A stretch of DNA of 64,000 nt, from the NCBI RefSeq assembly GCF_003590645.1, contig NZ_CP031834.1, forward strand, positions 3,658,501 through 3,722,500, read 5' to 3'. This document shows positions 9,361 to 19,252 of the stretch, piece after piece. Source of the DNA: Mesorhizobium sp. DCY119. GTDB taxonomy: Bacteria; Pseudomonadota; Alphaproteobacteria; Rhizobiales; Rhizobiaceae. The translations under genes and the position numbers were made by a program. The notes under the pieces were generated by a model. That model was given only the letters and a program-made list of their open reading frames with translations, was not told the origin of the DNA and made no database searches. Each line of letters starts with the position of its first letter. Within the stretch, counting starts at the first letter, position 1.

Positions 9361-9954
9361 GTGCCCAAACTCGGAATGGAACCGCTGCGCCGCAAGGCGC
9401 TGATCGACGCGACGATCTCGGCGATCGGCGAGCGCGGTTCGCTAGACGTCACCATGTCGGAAATTGCCGGCCGCGCCGGCGTATCATCCGCGCTGGCGCA
9501 TCATTATTTCGGCGCCAAGGACGAGCTTCTTCAGGCGACGATGCGGCACATCCTATCCGAACTGAACGCGGATGCGCGCACCGCATTGCGGCATGCTCGG
9601 GACGCCAGGGAACGCGTTCTGGCGATCATCGCGGTCAATTTCTCCGACAAGCAGTTCCAGCCCGAAATCATCGCTGCCTGGCTCGCCTTCTATGTCGAGG
9701 CGCAGAAGGCGCCCGCGCTGCGCCGCCTGCTGCGCATCTACGCGCGGCGGCTGCATTCCAACCTGATGAGTGGCCTGTCCGGGCTGATGGCGCGAAATGA
9801 AGCGGGGCACGTCGCAGAATCAATCGCCGCTCTGATCGACGGCCTCTACATTCGCCGGGCACTCAAGGACGGCACGCCCAACGCCGCAAGTGCTGTCGCC
9901 CTCGTCGAAGACTATCTCGAAACGAAACTTCTCCAGCACAAGAAGGCTTCATGA
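9361..9954 (+). CDS. betI: TetR-family repressor BetI
   Basis: The GTG at 9361, preceded by AGGAG, gives a 197-residue protein beginning [18 protein letters not shown], which aligns with the conserved BetI start (MPKLGMQ). Upstream in-frame starts would run through the operator and are unlikely. The N-terminal TetR helix-turn-helix is at about residues 25-55 ([20 protein letters not shown]). The C-terminal domain should bind choline, releasing DNA. It heads the bet operon and its stop overlaps the betC start (ATGA). The nearby palindrome implies autoregulation. Confidence 0.93.
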   Translation: MPKLGMEPLRRKALIDATISAIGERGSLDVTMSEIAGRAGVSSALAHHYFGAKDELLQATMRHILSELNADARTALRHARDARERVLAIIAVNFSDKQFQPEIIAAWLAFYVEAQKAPALRRLLRIYARRLHSNLMSGLSGLMARNEAGHVAESIAALIDGLYIRRALKDGTPNAASAVALVEDYLETKLLQHKKAS

Positions 9955-11477
9955 CCGGTCGGCCCAACATCCTCATCATCATGGTCGACCAGTTGAACGG
10001 AACGCTGTTTCCGGATGGCCCGGCCGACTTTCTCCACGCGCCGCACCTGAAGGCGCTGGCCGCGCGCTCGGCCCGCTTCCGCAACAACTACACCGCCTCG
10101 CCGCTCTGCGCGCCGGGCCGCGCTTCGTTCATGAGCGGTCAGTTGCCGTCGCGCACCGAAGTCTACGACAACGCCGCCGAATTCGTCTCTTCGATCCCCA
10201 CCTATGCCCATCATCTGCGCGCCGCCGGCTATCACACCTGCCTGTCGGGCAAGATGCATTTCGTCGGGCCGGACCAGATGCACGGCTTCGAGGGGCGCCT
10301 GACGACCGACATCTACCCCGCCGATTTCGGCTGGACGCCGGACTACCGCAAGCCGGGCGAACGCATCGACTGGTGGTATCACAATCTCGGTTCCGTCACC
10401 GGTGCGGGCGTCGCCGAGATCACCAACCAGATGGAATATGACGACGAGGTCGCCTTCCACGCGACCCAGAAGCTCTATGATCACGCCCGCACTTCGGACG
10501 ACACCGACCGTCGCCCCTGGTGCCTGACCGCTTCGTTCACCCACCCGCATGACCCCTATGTCGCGCGGCGGAAGTATTGGGATCTTTACGAAAACTGCCC
10601 CGCGCTCGAGCCTGAAGTCGGTTTCATCCCGAGGAACGAGCAGGACGCCCACTCGCAACGGCTCTATCTCGCCAGCGACTACGACAGCTTCGACATAACG
10701 GCGGAGCAGGTGCGTCGCTCGCGCCAAGGCTATTTCGCCAACATTTCATATCTCGACGATAAGGTCGGCGAACTCATCTCCGTGCTCGAGCGCACGCGCA
10801 TGCTGGACGACACCATCATCGTCTTCTGCTCCGACCATGGCGACATGCTCGGCGAGCGCGGCCTGTGGTTCAAGATGTGCTTCTTCGAAGGCGCGGCCCG
10901 CGTGCCGCTGATGATTGCCGGCAAGGGTATCACCCCCGGCCTGTTCAATGCACCCGTCTCCAATCTCGATATCTGCCCGACGCTGTGCGATCTCGTCGGC
11001 ATCGACATGAGCGCGATCATGCCATGGACCGACGGCGAGTCGCTGCTGCCGCTGACGCATGGCGAAACCCGAACCGCGCCGGTTCTCATGGAATACGCCG
11101 CCGAAGGCTCCTACGCGCCGATGGTAGCGATCCGCGAGGGAGGCTACAAATTCATCCATTGCGAGATCGACCCGCCGCAACTGTTTGATCTTGAATCGGA
11201 TCCGCTGGAGTTGACCAACCTCGCCGCCGATCCGGCTTATACGGAACCGGTCGCTGCCTTCATGGAAAAAGTCCGGGCGCGCTGGGACATGGCTGCCTTC
11301 GACGCCGCCGTTCGCCAGAGCCAGGCAAGGCGCTGGGTGATCTACCCGGCGCTGCGCAACGGTTCCTACTACCCGTGGGAATTCCAGCCGCTGCAAAAGG
11401 CGTCCGAGCGCTACATGCGCAACCACATGAACCTGGACATTCTGGAAGACCAGAAGCGTTTCCCGAGAGGCGAATGA
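9951..11477 (+). CDS. betC: Choline-sulfatase
   Basis: The 508-residue arylsulfatase-type enzyme carries the formylglycine signature CAPGR (Cys53 to Arg57) within [17 protein letters not shown], an N-terminal metal-binding segment (IIMVDQLNG) and [11 protein letters not shown] near the C-terminal metal site. The Asn-based VDQLN segment and overall length match rhizobial choline-sulfatases. It cleaves choline-O-sulfate to choline and sulfate in the cytoplasm, feeding BetA. A formylglycine-generating or equivalent maturase must be encoded elsewhere. It is coupled to betI by a 4-base overlap and to the following gene by an ATGA overlap. Confidence 0.93.
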   Translation: MTGRPNILIIMVDQLNGTLFPDGPADFLHAPHLKALAARSARFRNNYTASPLCAPGRASFMSGQLPSRTEVYDNAAEFVSSIPTYAHHLRAAGYHTCLSGKMHFVGPDQMHGFEGRLTTDIYPADFGWTPDYRKPGERIDWWYHNLGSVTGAGVAEITNQMEYDDEVAFHATQKLYDHARTSDDTDRRPWCLTASFTHPHDPYVARRKYWDLYENCPALEPEVGFIPRNEQDAHSQRLYLASDYDSFDITAEQVRRSRQGYFANISYLDDKVGELISVLERTRMLDDTIIVFCSDHGDMLGERGLWFKMCFFEGAARVPLMIAGKGITPGLFNAPVSNLDICPTLCDLVGIDMSAIMPWTDGESLLPLTHGETRTAPVLMEYAAEGSYAPMVAIREGGYKFIHCEIDPPQLFDLESDPLELTNLAADPAYTEPVAAFMEKVRARWDMAAFDAAVRQSQARRWVIYPALRNGSYYPWEFQPLQKASERYMRNHMNLDILEDQKRFPRGE

Positions 11478-12478
11478 TGACGAAGGTATTTGTTCCGACG
11501 CTAGACCATCTGAAAAAGGCCTATGCCGTCACCTCGCAGGCGACGCAGATCACGCCACTTCTGGAATCGCGCTTTCTCGCCGAACAGACGGGTGCCGCGC
11601 GCGTCTTCGTCAAGCCGGAATCACTGCAATGGGCCGGCTCCTTCAAGGTGCGCGGCGCGTATTGGCGGCTAAAGCAGCTTTCGCAGGAAGAAGCCAAGCG
11701 CGGCGTGGTCGCCTATTCCTCCGGCAATTTCGCCCAAGGGCTGGCAGCGGCCGGTCAGGCCCTCGGCATTCCGGTGACCATCGTCATGCCGATCGATGCA
11801 CCGGCAGCAAAGCGTGATGCGACCGCCGGCTATGGCGCCAAGGTGGTGCTGACCGACCATGGCGACCGCGCCCGCGAAGAGGTCGCCGCCGAACGCGCCC
11901 GGCAGATCGCCGGGGAGGAAAATCTCACCTTGCTGCATCCCTTCGACGATCCGGAAATCGTCGCTGGTCAGGCTGGTACCGGGCTCGAAGCGCTGGAGCA
12001 GCTTGCGGCCAAGGGCGTCAGCGCCGACCTGTTGTTCTGCTCCATCGGCGGCGGCGGGCTTATCGGCGGCGTGGCACTTGCCTTCCACTATCTGTCGCCG
12101 AAGACCGCCATCTATGGCGTGGAGCCTGAAGGCTTCAACGGCATGGGCACGTCGATCGACCATGGCACGATCGAAACCATGCCGCTCGGCGGAAAATCCA
12201 TCTGCGACGGGTTGATGGCGCGCAAGCCGGGCGAGGCTCCCTTCGCGGCGATGAGCCAGGCCGGCATGCGCGGCATTACCGTCAACGATGCTTCGGTGCG
12301 CCGCGCCATGAAGACCGCTTTCGAGCGGCTGAAGCTGGTGCTCGAGCCCTCGGGTGCTGCCTCGCTCGCCGCCCTGCTTCACGGCGGCGTCGATGTAGCC
12401 GGCAAGACCGTTCTTGTTGTCGCCACCGGCGGCAATGTTTCCTTCAACGATTTCATGAAGCACACCGCAGATGCTTGA
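11474..12478 (+). CDS. PLP-dependent threonine/serine dehydratase-like protein in the bet operon
   Basis: The ATG at 11474 overlaps the betC stop and follows GAGAGG; an in-frame ATG at 11477 is equally possible. The 334-residue protein is a fold-type II PLP enzyme: Lys58 in GSFKVRGAY forms the Schiff base, SSGNFAQG binds the substrate carboxylate, and the phosphate cup is GGGGLIGG. It resembles IlvA/TdcB-like dehydratases without a C-terminal ACT domain, so no allosteric control is expected. Serine racemase-like activity cannot be excluded. It is absent from the textbook betICBA operon. Serine derived from glycine betaine via sarcosine and glycine would be a plausible substrate; this is inference. 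It overlaps betA by 8 bases. Confidence 0.87.
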   Translation: MMTKVFVPTLDHLKKAYAVTSQATQITPLLESRFLAEQTGAARVFVKPESLQWAGSFKVRGAYWRLKQLSQEEAKRGVVAYSSGNFAQGLAAAGQALGIPVTIVMPIDAPAAKRDATAGYGAKVVLTDHGDRAREEVAAERARQIAGEENLTLLHPFDDPEIVAGQAGTGLEALEQLAAKGVSADLLFCSIGGGGLIGGVALAFHYLSPKTAIYGVEPEGFNGMGTSIDHGTIETMPLGGKSICDGLMARKPGEAPFAAMSQAGMRGITVNDASVRRAMKTAFERLKLVLEPSGAASLAALLHGGVDVAGKTVLVVATGGNVSFNDFMKHTADA

Positions 12479-14123
12479 AGCAGATTTCGTCATCGTCGGC
12501 TCCGGTTCGGCCGGCTCGGCCATGGCCTACCGCCTGTCGGAGGACGGCAAGCACTCGGTCATCGTCATCGAATATGGCGGCACTGATTTCGGGCCGTTCA
12601 TCCAGATGCCATCGGCGCTGTCGATCCCGATGAATATGAGCCGCTACGACTGGGGCTTTTCCAGCGAGCCGGAACCGCATCTCAACGGCCGCATACTGGC
12701 GACGCCGCGCGGCAAGGTCATGGGCGGTTCCTCCTCCATCAACGGCATGGTCTATGTACGTGGCCACGCCCATGATTTCGACCACTGGGCCGAGGAAGGT
12801 GCGAACGGCTGGAGCTATGCCGATGTCCTGCCCTACTTCAAGCGCATGGAAACTTCGCATGGCGGCGAGGACGGCTGGCGCGGCACGAGCGGGCCTCTCA
12901 ACATCCAGCGCGGCCCGCGCAAGAACCCGCTCTATTCCGCCTTTGTCGAAGCCGGGCATCAGGCCGGTTTCGAGCTGACCGACGACTATAACGGCTCGAA
13001 GCAGGAGGGCTTTGGGGCCATGGAGCAGACCATCTTCGGCGGCCGGCGCTGGTCGGCTGCGAATGCCTATCTGCGCCCTGCCCTCAAGCGCAAAAACGTC
13101 AAACTGATCAACGGCTTCGCGCGAAAGATCGTCATAGAGAATCAACGCGCCGTCGGCGTCGAGATCGAAGCTCGCAAAAAGATTCAGGTGGTTAAAGCAA
13201 GACGCGAAGTGATCATTGCCGCGTCCTCGATCAATTCGCCCAAGCTACTGATGCTGTCGGGCATCGGGCCGGCCGCGCATCTCAGGCAACACGGCATCGA
13301 GGTGGTCGCGGATCGCCCCGGTGTCGGCCAGAACCTCCAGGACCATATGGAGCTCTATATCCAGCAGGAATCGACCCAGCCGATCACGCTCTATTCCGTG
13401 CTCAATCCCTTTTCCAAGGCGATAATCGGCGCGGAGTGGCTGTTCTTCAAGACCGGTCTCGGCGCCACCAATCACTTCGAGGCGGCCGCCTTCGTGCGCT
13501 CGAAAGCGGGCGTCGACTATCCCGACATCCAGTATCATTTCCTGCCCGGCGCCATCAGCTATGACGGTAAGTCGGCGGCAAAATCGCATGGCTTCCAGGC
13601 CCATGTCGGGCCGATGCGCTCGAAGTCGCGTGGCGCGATCACGCTGCGCTCCAGCGATCCATGGGCCACGCCCGAAATCCGTTTCAACTACATGTCCCAC
13701 CCGGATGACTGGGAAGACTTCCGTCACTGCATCCGCCTTACGCGAGAGATCTTCGGCCAGGCCGCCTTCGATCCCTATCGCGGCAAGGAAATCTCGCCGG
13801 GCAGCCACGTCCAGACCGACGCGCAGCTTGACGACTTCATCCGCGAGCACGCCGAAAGCGCCTACCACCCCTGCGGCAGCTGCCGCATGGGCCGCGCAGA
13901 CGACCCGCGCAGCGTGGTCGATCCGGAATGCCGCGTCATCGGCGTCGAGGGCCTGCGTGTGGCGGACTCCTCGATCTTCCCGCGCGTCACCAACGGCAAT
14001 CTCAACGGCCCCTCGATCATGACCGGCGAAAAGGCTGCCGATCACATCCTTGGCCGCACCCCGCTTGCTCCGTCCAACCAGGAGCCATGGATCAACCCGC
14101 GCTGGCAGATTTCCGACCGCTGA
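12471..14123 (+). CDS. betA: Choline dehydrogenase
   Basis: The 550-residue GMC-family flavoprotein starts with the FAD dinucleotide motif GSGSAG (residues 10-15). It has the GMC signature 1 region ([20 protein letters not shown]), signature 2 ([18 protein letters not shown]) and the C-terminal catalytic region HPCGSCRMG (His466) with [17 protein letters not shown]. It oxidises choline to betaine aldehyde and can often continue to glycine betaine, passing electrons to the membrane respiratory chain. It overlaps the preceding dehydratase gene by 8 bases, so all five bet-region genes are probably one transcript. Confidence 0.94.
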   Translation: MLEADFVIVGSGSAGSAMAYRLSEDGKHSVIVIEYGGTDFGPFIQMPSALSIPMNMSRYDWGFSSEPEPHLNGRILATPRGKVMGGSSSINGMVYVRGHAHDFDHWAEEGANGWSYADVLPYFKRMETSHGGEDGWRGTSGPLNIQRGPRKNPLYSAFVEAGHQAGFELTDDYNGSKQEGFGAMEQTIFGGRRWSAANAYLRPALKRKNVKLINGFARKIVIENQRAVGVEIEARKKIQVVKARREVIIAASSINSPKLLMLSGIGPAAHLRQHGIEVVADRPGVGQNLQDHMELYIQQESTQPITLYSVLNPFSKAIIGAEWLFFKTGLGATNHFEAAAFVRSKAGVDYPDIQYHFLPGAISYDGKSAAKSHGFQAHVGPMRSKSRGAITLRSSDPWATPEIRFNYMSHPDDWEDFRHCIRLTREIFGQAAFDPYRGKEISPGSHVQTDAQLDDFIREHAESAYHPCGSCRMGRADDPRSVVDPECRVIGVEGLRVADSSIFPRVTNGNLNGPSIMTGEKAADHILGRTPLAPSNQEPWINPRWQISDR

Positions 14124-14182
14124 GCCATAGATTGCATGATGCGCCTTGACCGGCCATGCTGATAAAGAATCCGGAGACGACA

Positions 14183-15646
14183 ATGCGCGCACAGCCGAAA
14201 GCCTCGCACTACATCAATGGCCGTTTCGTCGACGACGAACGCGGTGCGCCGCTTCAGGTTGTCTACCCGGCAACGGGCGAGACGATAGCGACGCTGCATT
14301 CCGCAACGCCCAACATCGTTGAGCTGGCCATAGAGGCCGCGCGTGCCGCACAACCGGCCTGGGCGCGGCTGAAGCCGGTCGAACGCGGCCGCATCCTGCG
14401 CCGCGCCTCCGACTTATTGCGCGCCCGCAACGAGCAACTCGCAAAGCTCGAAACGCTCGACACCGGCAAGGCAATCCAGGAAACGCTGGTGGCCGACGCG
14501 CCTTCCGCTGCCGATTGCCTTGAATATTTCGGCGGCGCGATCGCTGCCTATAATGGCGAATTCGTCGATCTCGGCGGGCCGTTCGCCTATACGCGGCGCG
14601 AGGCGCTTGGCGTCTGCGTCGGCATCGGCGCCTGGAACTATCCGATCCAGATCGCCGGCTGGAAGTCCGCGCCTGCGCTCGCCATGGGCAACGCCATGGT
14701 GTTCAAGCCATCGGAAAACACGCCGCTCTCCGCGCTCGCCTTGGCCGAAATCTATACCGAAGCCGGCCTGCCGGACGGGCTGTTCAACGTCGTGCAGGGT
14801 TACGGCGATGTCGGCGCTGCCCTCGTCGAGCACGAGGTCGTCGCCAAGGTCTCGGTCACCGGTTCGGTGCCGACCGGCCGCAAGGTGCTGTCGCTTGCCG
14901 GCTCCAAGATGAAGCACGCGACGATGGAACTGGGCGGCAAATCGCCCCTTATCGTATTTGATGACGCCGACCTCGAAAATGCCATTGGTGGCGCGATGCT
15001 CGGCAATTTCTATTCGACTGGCCAGATCTGCTCCAACGGCACCCGCGTCTTTGTCCAGAAGGGCCTGCATGACCGGTTCGTGGACCGGCTGGTCGAGCGC
15101 ACCAAGAAAATCCGCATCGGCGACCCGCTCGACCCGGAAACGCAGATGGGGCCGCTGGTCAACAAGGCGCAGCACGAGAAGGTTCTGGGCTATATCGAGA
15201 TCGGCAAGCAGGACGGCGCGACGCTCGCTTGCGGTGGCGGTGTTCCATCGCTGCAAGGTTTTGAAGGCGGCTGCTTTGTCGAGCCGACCGTGTTCACCGG
15301 CGTGACGGATGACATGCGCATCGCCCGCGAGGAAATCTTCGGGCCTGTGATGAGCGTGCTTTCCTTCGACAGCGAGGAGGAAGCGATCGAGCGTGCCAAT
15401 GCCACCGAGTTCGGGCTCGCAGCCGGCGTCTTCACCCGCGACCTGCAACGCGGGCATCGCGTTATTGGCGAGTTGCAGGCCGGCACCTGCTGGATCAACG
15501 CCTACAATCTCACGCCGGTGGAAATGCCCTTCGGCGGCGTCAAGCAATCCGGCATCGGCCGCGAGAACGCGCTCGCGGCACTCGGCCACTACTCGCAGAT
15601 CAAGTCGGTCTATGTCGAGACCGGTAACGTCGAGAGCCCTTACTGA
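14183..15646 (+). CDS. betB: Betaine aldehyde dehydrogenase
   Basis: The ATG at 14183 follows GGAG and gives 487 residues beginning [18 protein letters not shown], as in other BetB proteins. The aldehyde dehydrogenase hallmarks are visible: the NAD-binding GSVPTGRKV segment, the general-base Glu in MELGGKSPL, and nucleophile Cys283 in [11 protein letters not shown]. It converts betaine aldehyde to the osmoprotectant glycine betaine with NAD+. It ends the operon; a dispersed palindromic element lies just beyond the stop. Confidence 0.93.
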   Translation: MRAQPKASHYINGRFVDDERGAPLQVVYPATGETIATLHSATPNIVELAIEAARAAQPAWARLKPVERGRILRRASDLLRARNEQLAKLETLDTGKAIQETLVADAPSAADCLEYFGGAIAAYNGEFVDLGGPFAYTRREALGVCVGIGAWNYPIQIAGWKSAPALAMGNAMVFKPSENTPLSALALAEIYTEAGLPDGLFNVVQGYGDVGAALVEHEVVAKVSVTGSVPTGRKVLSLAGSKMKHATMELGGKSPLIVFDDADLENAIGGAMLGNFYSTGQICSNGTRVFVQKGLHDRFVDRLVERTKKIRIGDPLDPETQMGPLVNKAQHEKVLGYIEIGKQDGATLACGGGVPSLQGFEGGCFVEPTVFTGVTDDMRIAREEIFGPVMSVLSFDSEEEAIERANATEFGLAAGVFTRDLQRGHRVIGELQAGTCWINAYNLTPVEMPFGGVKQSGIGRENALAALGHYSQIKSVYVETGNVESPY

Positions 15647-15665
15647 GGTTCAGTCTCTCTCCATC

Positions 15666-15720
15666 GTCATCCCGGGCGGAGCATAAGCGAAGCGAATGCG
15701 CAGACCCGGGACCCATGCCG
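15666..15720. repeat. REP-like palindromic intergenic element
   Basis: The element contains two CCCGGG blocks (15671-15676 and 15705-15710) flanked by ATCCCGGG and CCCGGGACCCATGCCG, which resembles dispersed intergenic palindromes common in rhizobial genomes. It lies between the convergent betB and manC-type genes and may form a bidirectional terminator hairpin. Only one copy was recognised in this window. Confidence 0.55.
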
Positions 15721-15744
15721 GAACGTTGAAAGCATCACGACGCT

Positions 15745-17979
15745 TTAACTTTCTGCCGTGCTGTCCAGATACTGCATCAGCGCGCAGGTAAGATGATAGA
15801 AGATGCTGGCCGGCACGTCGGTGGCCAATGAGCGGCCGCGCTCGTCTATGCGGTCGATCCACAGGCCGAGCGGCGCTGGATCGATATGCCAGCGGAAAAG
15901 CCGCCCGACGCGCGCCTCTACCTCGGGCTTGAGGTCAGGTCCGCCACTGCCGTCGAGCGCGATTGCGGCCTTGATCGCTTCCGCCTGCGGCCAGCTTCGC
16001 GATACCTGATCGAGCGGCAAGCCTTGCCGCGACACGGCGCCATAGGCGAGCCCTGTCGAGCGATTGAGGCCATTGGCAATCGCGGAGGCATAAAGCTTTC
16101 TGGCATAGGCTGTCAGATCGTTACGCCCGCTTTTGACGGCATAATCCACCAGCAGCGAGGCCCATTCAAAATGATGGCCGGGCTCCGTCCATGTGCCCTG
16201 CTCGCCCGCTACAGGCCGCCATTCGTCATCGAAATATTCGCCCAGCGTCCAGCTATCGGCGTCGAAGAAGTGACCACGGAAGAGATCGATGATGCGCGCG
16301 GCACGCCTGAGATGGCCGCGGTCGCCCGTCGCCGTGTGCCAGGCAAGGAACGCTTCCAGCAGATGCATATGCGGGTTGGAGCGCCGCATGCCCTCGCCTT
16401 CCGCCGTCTCCAGAAAGCCGGTCAGCCTGTGGTCTTCCAGATGCTCGTCGATGAAAGCAAATGTCTCTTCGCCAAGCCGAAGTGCATCCGGATTGCCGCA
16501 CATATGCGCATGGGCCAGCGCCAGGAGCACGCAGGAATGGTCATAGGCATCTTCGGTCGCATCGGCGACGCTGCCGTCGACATTCATGGTGCGCACCCAA
16601 CCGCCGCGGTCGGTGCGCCCCCTGCCCGTCATGAAATCCAGGCCGTGCGTGATCAGTGCATCCGCCGGCCCGTCCCACCCGCGCGCCTTGGCAACCGCGA
16701 AGGCATAGACCTGGCGCGCCATGGTGCGCATGCGCTTCGGCTTCATCAGCGGCGTGGCGTTGAAGGCCAGTGCCTCGTGAAAGCCGCCATGCAGCTCATC
16801 GACGCCGACGGTCGACCATAGCGGCAAAGTCTCCTCAAACAGCCAGTGATGCACACGCCGCCGCCACGCGCCGCTCACCACGACGCGATCGGCCGACGGC
16901 GTGAATTTGGTCTCGAGCCTGCCGCTCTTCTCCAGCTGCTCGACGATCTTCTTGACGTTCTGGCTACGGCTGACAGGCGCGACGAAGGTTGCGTCGGCAG
17001 TCGCCACGATGGCGACATCCTTCAGCCCGATCGCCGACAGCAGGCGGCCCTCGCTGCGGATATAGGAATTCTGGCAATCGATGGCGACGACATCGCCGAC
17101 GATGACATTTCCGTCCATGTCCGAAGGGCTGACATCCAGCAGCGATTGCCAGGAGCCAAGATCGTTCCAGCGGAAGCTGGCAGGCACCATGGCGATATCC
17201 GTCGCATGCTCCATGATTGCATAGTCGATCGAGATCGATGGAACCTTCTCGTAGAGTTCGAGCGGCAGATAAAGGCCGGAAAGATCGTTCGTGGCTGCAA
17301 GGAATGCCTCCTCGGCCGCCGCCCAGATCTGCGGCTGGAACTTCCTGAACGCATCCCGCATGGCGCTGGCGCGAAACAGGAAGATGCCGGTGTTCCAGAA
17401 GAAATTCCCAGCAGACAGATAGGTCTTTGCCGTCTCCAGATCAGGCTTTTCGACAAAGCGCGAGACATCGACAACGCCTTGCCCTCTGGCTGCAACCTCG
17501 ATGTAACCATAGCCGGTTTCCGGCTGGGTGGGCCGAACGCCGAACACGACCAAGCGCCCGTCCTTGGCCGCGGGAACACCCCGCTCGATGGTGTCCCAGA
17601 ACTGTTTCTCGGTGGAAATCTCATGATCGGAGGGCACGACCAGCACGATACCATCGCCGAAAGCGGCAAGCGTTTGCAACGATGCGGTCGCGACAGCTGC
17701 CGCGGTGTTGCGCCCGGTCGGTTCGAAAATCGCCGTTCCACCAGCGAGCCCGATGGAACCGGCGTCTGCATGCACGCGCGTGGCATGGCGTTCCGACGCG
17801 ATCAGGAAGACAGGCGCCTCCCCTGCAGGCCGCGCCTTCAGGCGGCGCAAGGTCTTGACCAGCATGGAGCCATCGCCTGACAGGTCGTGAAACTGTTTCG
17901 GATTGTCCTCGCGCGACAGCGGCCATAGGCGCGAACCGACGCCGCCGCTCATCACGAAACTGACGATCCGTTCTGTCAT
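15745..17979 (-). CDS. Fused mannose-1-phosphate guanylyltransferase / AGE-family isomerase
   Basis: This 744-residue protein has two domains. Residues 1 to about 350 are a ManC-type nucleotidyltransferase: MSGGVGSRLWPLSREDNPKQF, RNTAAAVA, FVEKPD and WNTGIFLF. Residues from about 372 to the end are an alpha/alpha-barrel of the N-acylglucosamine 2-epimerase (AGE) family, with WRRRVHHWLFEETLPLW, RMRTMARQVYAF, RRSNPHMHLLEAF and TWTEPGHHFEWASLL. The Sinorhizobium type III mannose-6-phosphate isomerase belongs to this AGE family, so a bifunctional enzyme making mannose-1-P to GDP-mannose plus fructose-6-P to mannose-6-P is the likely reading. A phosphomannomutase would still be needed. It differs from AlgA-type enzymes, whose isomerase part is a cupin. 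The guanylyl specificity is family-based. Confidence 0.85.
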   Translation of the reverse strand: MTERIVSFVMSGGVGSRLWPLSREDNPKQFHDLSGDGSMLVKTLRRLKARPAGEAPVFLIASERHATRVHADAGSIGLAGGTAIFEPTGRNTAAAVATASLQTLAAFGDGIVLVVPSDHEISTEKQFWDTIERGVPAAKDGRLVVFGVRPTQPETGYGYIEVAARGQGVVDVSRFVEKPDLETAKTYLSAGNFFWNTGIFLFRASAMRDAFRKFQPQIWAAAEEAFLAATNDLSGLYLPLELYEKVPSISIDYAIMEHATDIAMVPASFRWNDLGSWQSLLDVSPSDMDGNVIVGDVVAIDCQNSYIRSEGRLLSAIGLKDVAIVATADATFVAPVSRSQNVKKIVEQLEKSGRLETKFTPSADRVVVSGAWRRRVHHWLFEETLPLWSTVGVDELHGGFHEALAFNATPLMKPKRMRTMARQVYAFAVAKARGWDGPADALITHGLDFMTGRGRTDRGGWVRTMNVDGSVADATEDAYDHSCVLLALAHAHMCGNPDALRLGEETFAFIDEHLEDHRLTGFLETAEGEGMRRSNPHMHLLEAFLAWHTATGDRGHLRRAARIIDLFRGHFFDADSWTLGEYFDDEWRPVAGEQGTWTEPGHHFEWASLLVDYAVKSGRNDLTAYARKLYASAIANGLNRSTGLAYGAVSRQGLPLDQVSRSWPQAEAIKAAIALDGSGGPDLKPEVEARVGRLFRWHIDPAPLGLWIDRIDERGRSLATDVPASIFYHLTCALMQYLDSTAES

Positions 17980-18229
17980 GCCTGTCTCGCGATTCGGTTC
18001 ATCATCCCTCGCCCGCGTCAGGACCGCGAAGCGTTGCCTTGATTGTCACAGACGCCCTCCCTTATGCAACTGCTCAGTTTTTCCGCCATGACAAAAGGCT
18101 TGCCGCGGTCCGGCCGGTGACAAATGCGGGACCGACGCAATCTGTGAAGACCGAACATTTGCAACGATCTTGCTTCTGCCGCATTGAACAGTCAGGGCAA
18201 GGGTGGGGCTTTCGACGGAGAGGTGAATT

Positions 18230-18565
18230 ATGGAACTTCGTAAAATTACTGTGGTTGCAGCAGCGCTTGCCGCAATGACGCTTGCGGGCTGCGCCACCAG
18301 CGAGCAGCAGCAGCGCGCGGGAACCGGCGCACTGATCGGCGGTGCTGGCGGCGCACTGGTCGGCCAGGCCATAGGCGGCAACACGCGCAGCACGGTCGCG
18401 GGCGCGGCCGGCGGTGCACTGCTCGGCGCAGCAGTCGGTACCTTGACCACGCCATCCTCATCCGCGCCGCAGCGTCGCGGCCAGGATATGTGCCGCTACC
18501 GCGCCGGCGACGGCAGCGTCTACACGGCACCTTGCGACGACCGCTACTACAACGGCAACTACTAA
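18230..18565 (+). CDS. Glycine-zipper lipoprotein
   Basis: The 111-residue protein has a lipoprotein signal with lipobox LAGC (Cys21), then two glycine-zipper helices (ALIGGAGGALVGQAIGG and AGAAGGALLGAAVGTL) of the Omp/17-kDa-antigen type, and a short cysteine-containing tail (MCRYRAGDGSVYTAPC). It should be anchored to a membrane through the lipid and insert or oligomerise through the glycine zipper. A GGAGAGG ribosome site precedes the ATG. Similar small lipoproteins are frequent in rhizobia and are often linked to envelope stress; its exact role is unknown. Confidence 0.82.
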   Translation: MELRKITVVAAALAAMTLAGCATSEQQQRAGTGALIGGAGGALVGQAIGGNTRSTVAGAAGGALLGAAVGTLTTPSSSAPQRRGQDMCRYRAGDGSVYTAPCDDRYYNGNY

Positions 18566-18574
18566 TGCCATCCC

Positions 18575-18601
18575 GCCCGGCGGGCATTCGTCTCGCCGGG
18601 C
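18575..18601 (+). terminator. Terminator-like hairpin after the lipoprotein gene
   Basis: GCCCGGCG (18575-18582) pairs perfectly with CGCCGGGC (18594-18601) over an 11-nt loop, 9 bases past the stop. The following CTTCTATCC is only weakly T-rich. Confidence 0.55.
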
Positions 18602-18700
18602 CTTCTATCCAGAAACGATCTGCCCGTGAGGCTTTTGCGCCGCTTTAGCCTCTCTGATCGTTTGTCGACTTTTTTTCTTTGCATCGCCTGGATTTGGCCC

Positions 18701-18729
18701 TTGCGCTGCCAGAGCGAAAACAATAGAGA
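18701..18729 (+). promoter_or_regulatory. Predicted promoter of the tRNA gene
   Basis: TTGCGC (18701-18706) and TAGAGA (18724-18729) are separated by exactly 17 bases, and the tRNA begins 17 bases further on, fitting a sigma-70-type promoter with a short leader. Confidence 0.45.
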
Positions 18730-18746
18730 AACCAGCGAACTGGGGA

Positions 18747-18823
18747 CGGAGTGTAGCGCAGCCTGGTAGCGCACCTGCTTCGGGAGCAGGGGGTCGCAGG
18801 TTCGAATCCTGCCACTCCGACCA
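18747..18823 (+). tRNA. tRNA-Pro(CGG)
   Basis: The 77-nt cloverleaf has the acceptor stem CGGAGTG/CACTCCG, the T-arm GCAGGTTCGAATCCTGC, and an encoded CCA at 18821-18823. The anticodon stem CCTGC/GCAGG encloses loop TTCGGGA, so the anticodon at 18781-18783 is CGG, reading the proline codon CCG. No integrase or attachment duplication is visible downstream. Confidence 0.97.
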
Positions 18824-19041
18824 GTTATTTCCCGAAATTCCCGATCTGAAAACGCTGCAGCCGCTTCACAAACGCGCCAACGCCTGGCGGTTTTCGTCTG
18901 GAAATTCCCCTGCCCGCAATCTCACCATCCTCCGGCCCTTCCATATGGCTTCGATCTGAGCGTCGCAGGCCGGGGTGCGTCGTTCATGTCACAGTTAGGC
19001 TGAATGCGACATTTTGCACATCTCCTATGCACGAATTTCAA

Positions 19042-19070
19042 TTGTCGAATCATTGGGCAGGTCATATGTT
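19042..19070 (+). promoter_or_regulatory. Predicted promoter of the small RNA
   Basis: TTGTCG (19042-19047), a 17-base spacer, and TATGTT (19065-19070) place a start at about 19076-19078, exactly where the first hairpin of the small RNA begins. Confidence 0.5.
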
Positions 19071-19075
19071 TGGGT

Positions 19076-19185
19076 TGCTGGTGATCGACCTCCTCCCCGA
19101 AAGCCAGCATCAATGCAGTGCACCTCCTCCCGCGCTGCATCTTAAATAGAGCCCGCCGCACCTCCTCCCGCGGCGGGCTTTTTTT
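19076..19185 (+). ncRNA. Small RNA with three CCTCCTCCC loop hairpins (cuckoo/CcsR-like)
   Basis: Three consecutive stem-loops each expose an anti-Shine-Dalgarno-like motif. Hairpin 1: TGCTGG/CCAGCA (19076-19081, 19104-19109) with CCTCCTCCCC at 19089-19098. Hairpin 2: ATGCAGTGC/GCGCTGCAT (19113-19121, 19132-19140) with loop ACCTCCTCCC. Hairpin 3: a perfect 10-bp AGCCCGCCGC/GCGGCGGGCT (19150-19159, 19170-19179), again with loop ACCTCCTCCC, followed by seven T bases, making it an intrinsic terminator. This architecture matches the alphaproteobacterial 'cuckoo' RNAs and the Rhodobacter CcsR RNAs, which are stress-induced. Those are often beside DUF1127 genes; here the neighbours are tRNA-Pro and a small exported protein. 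Confidence 0.82.
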
Positions 19186-19252
19186 CTGCCCTTTCGAAAA
19201 CGTGATCGCAGCTGCTGCTGACTTCAAACACCGCTCGCGGTTATGATGCCGC

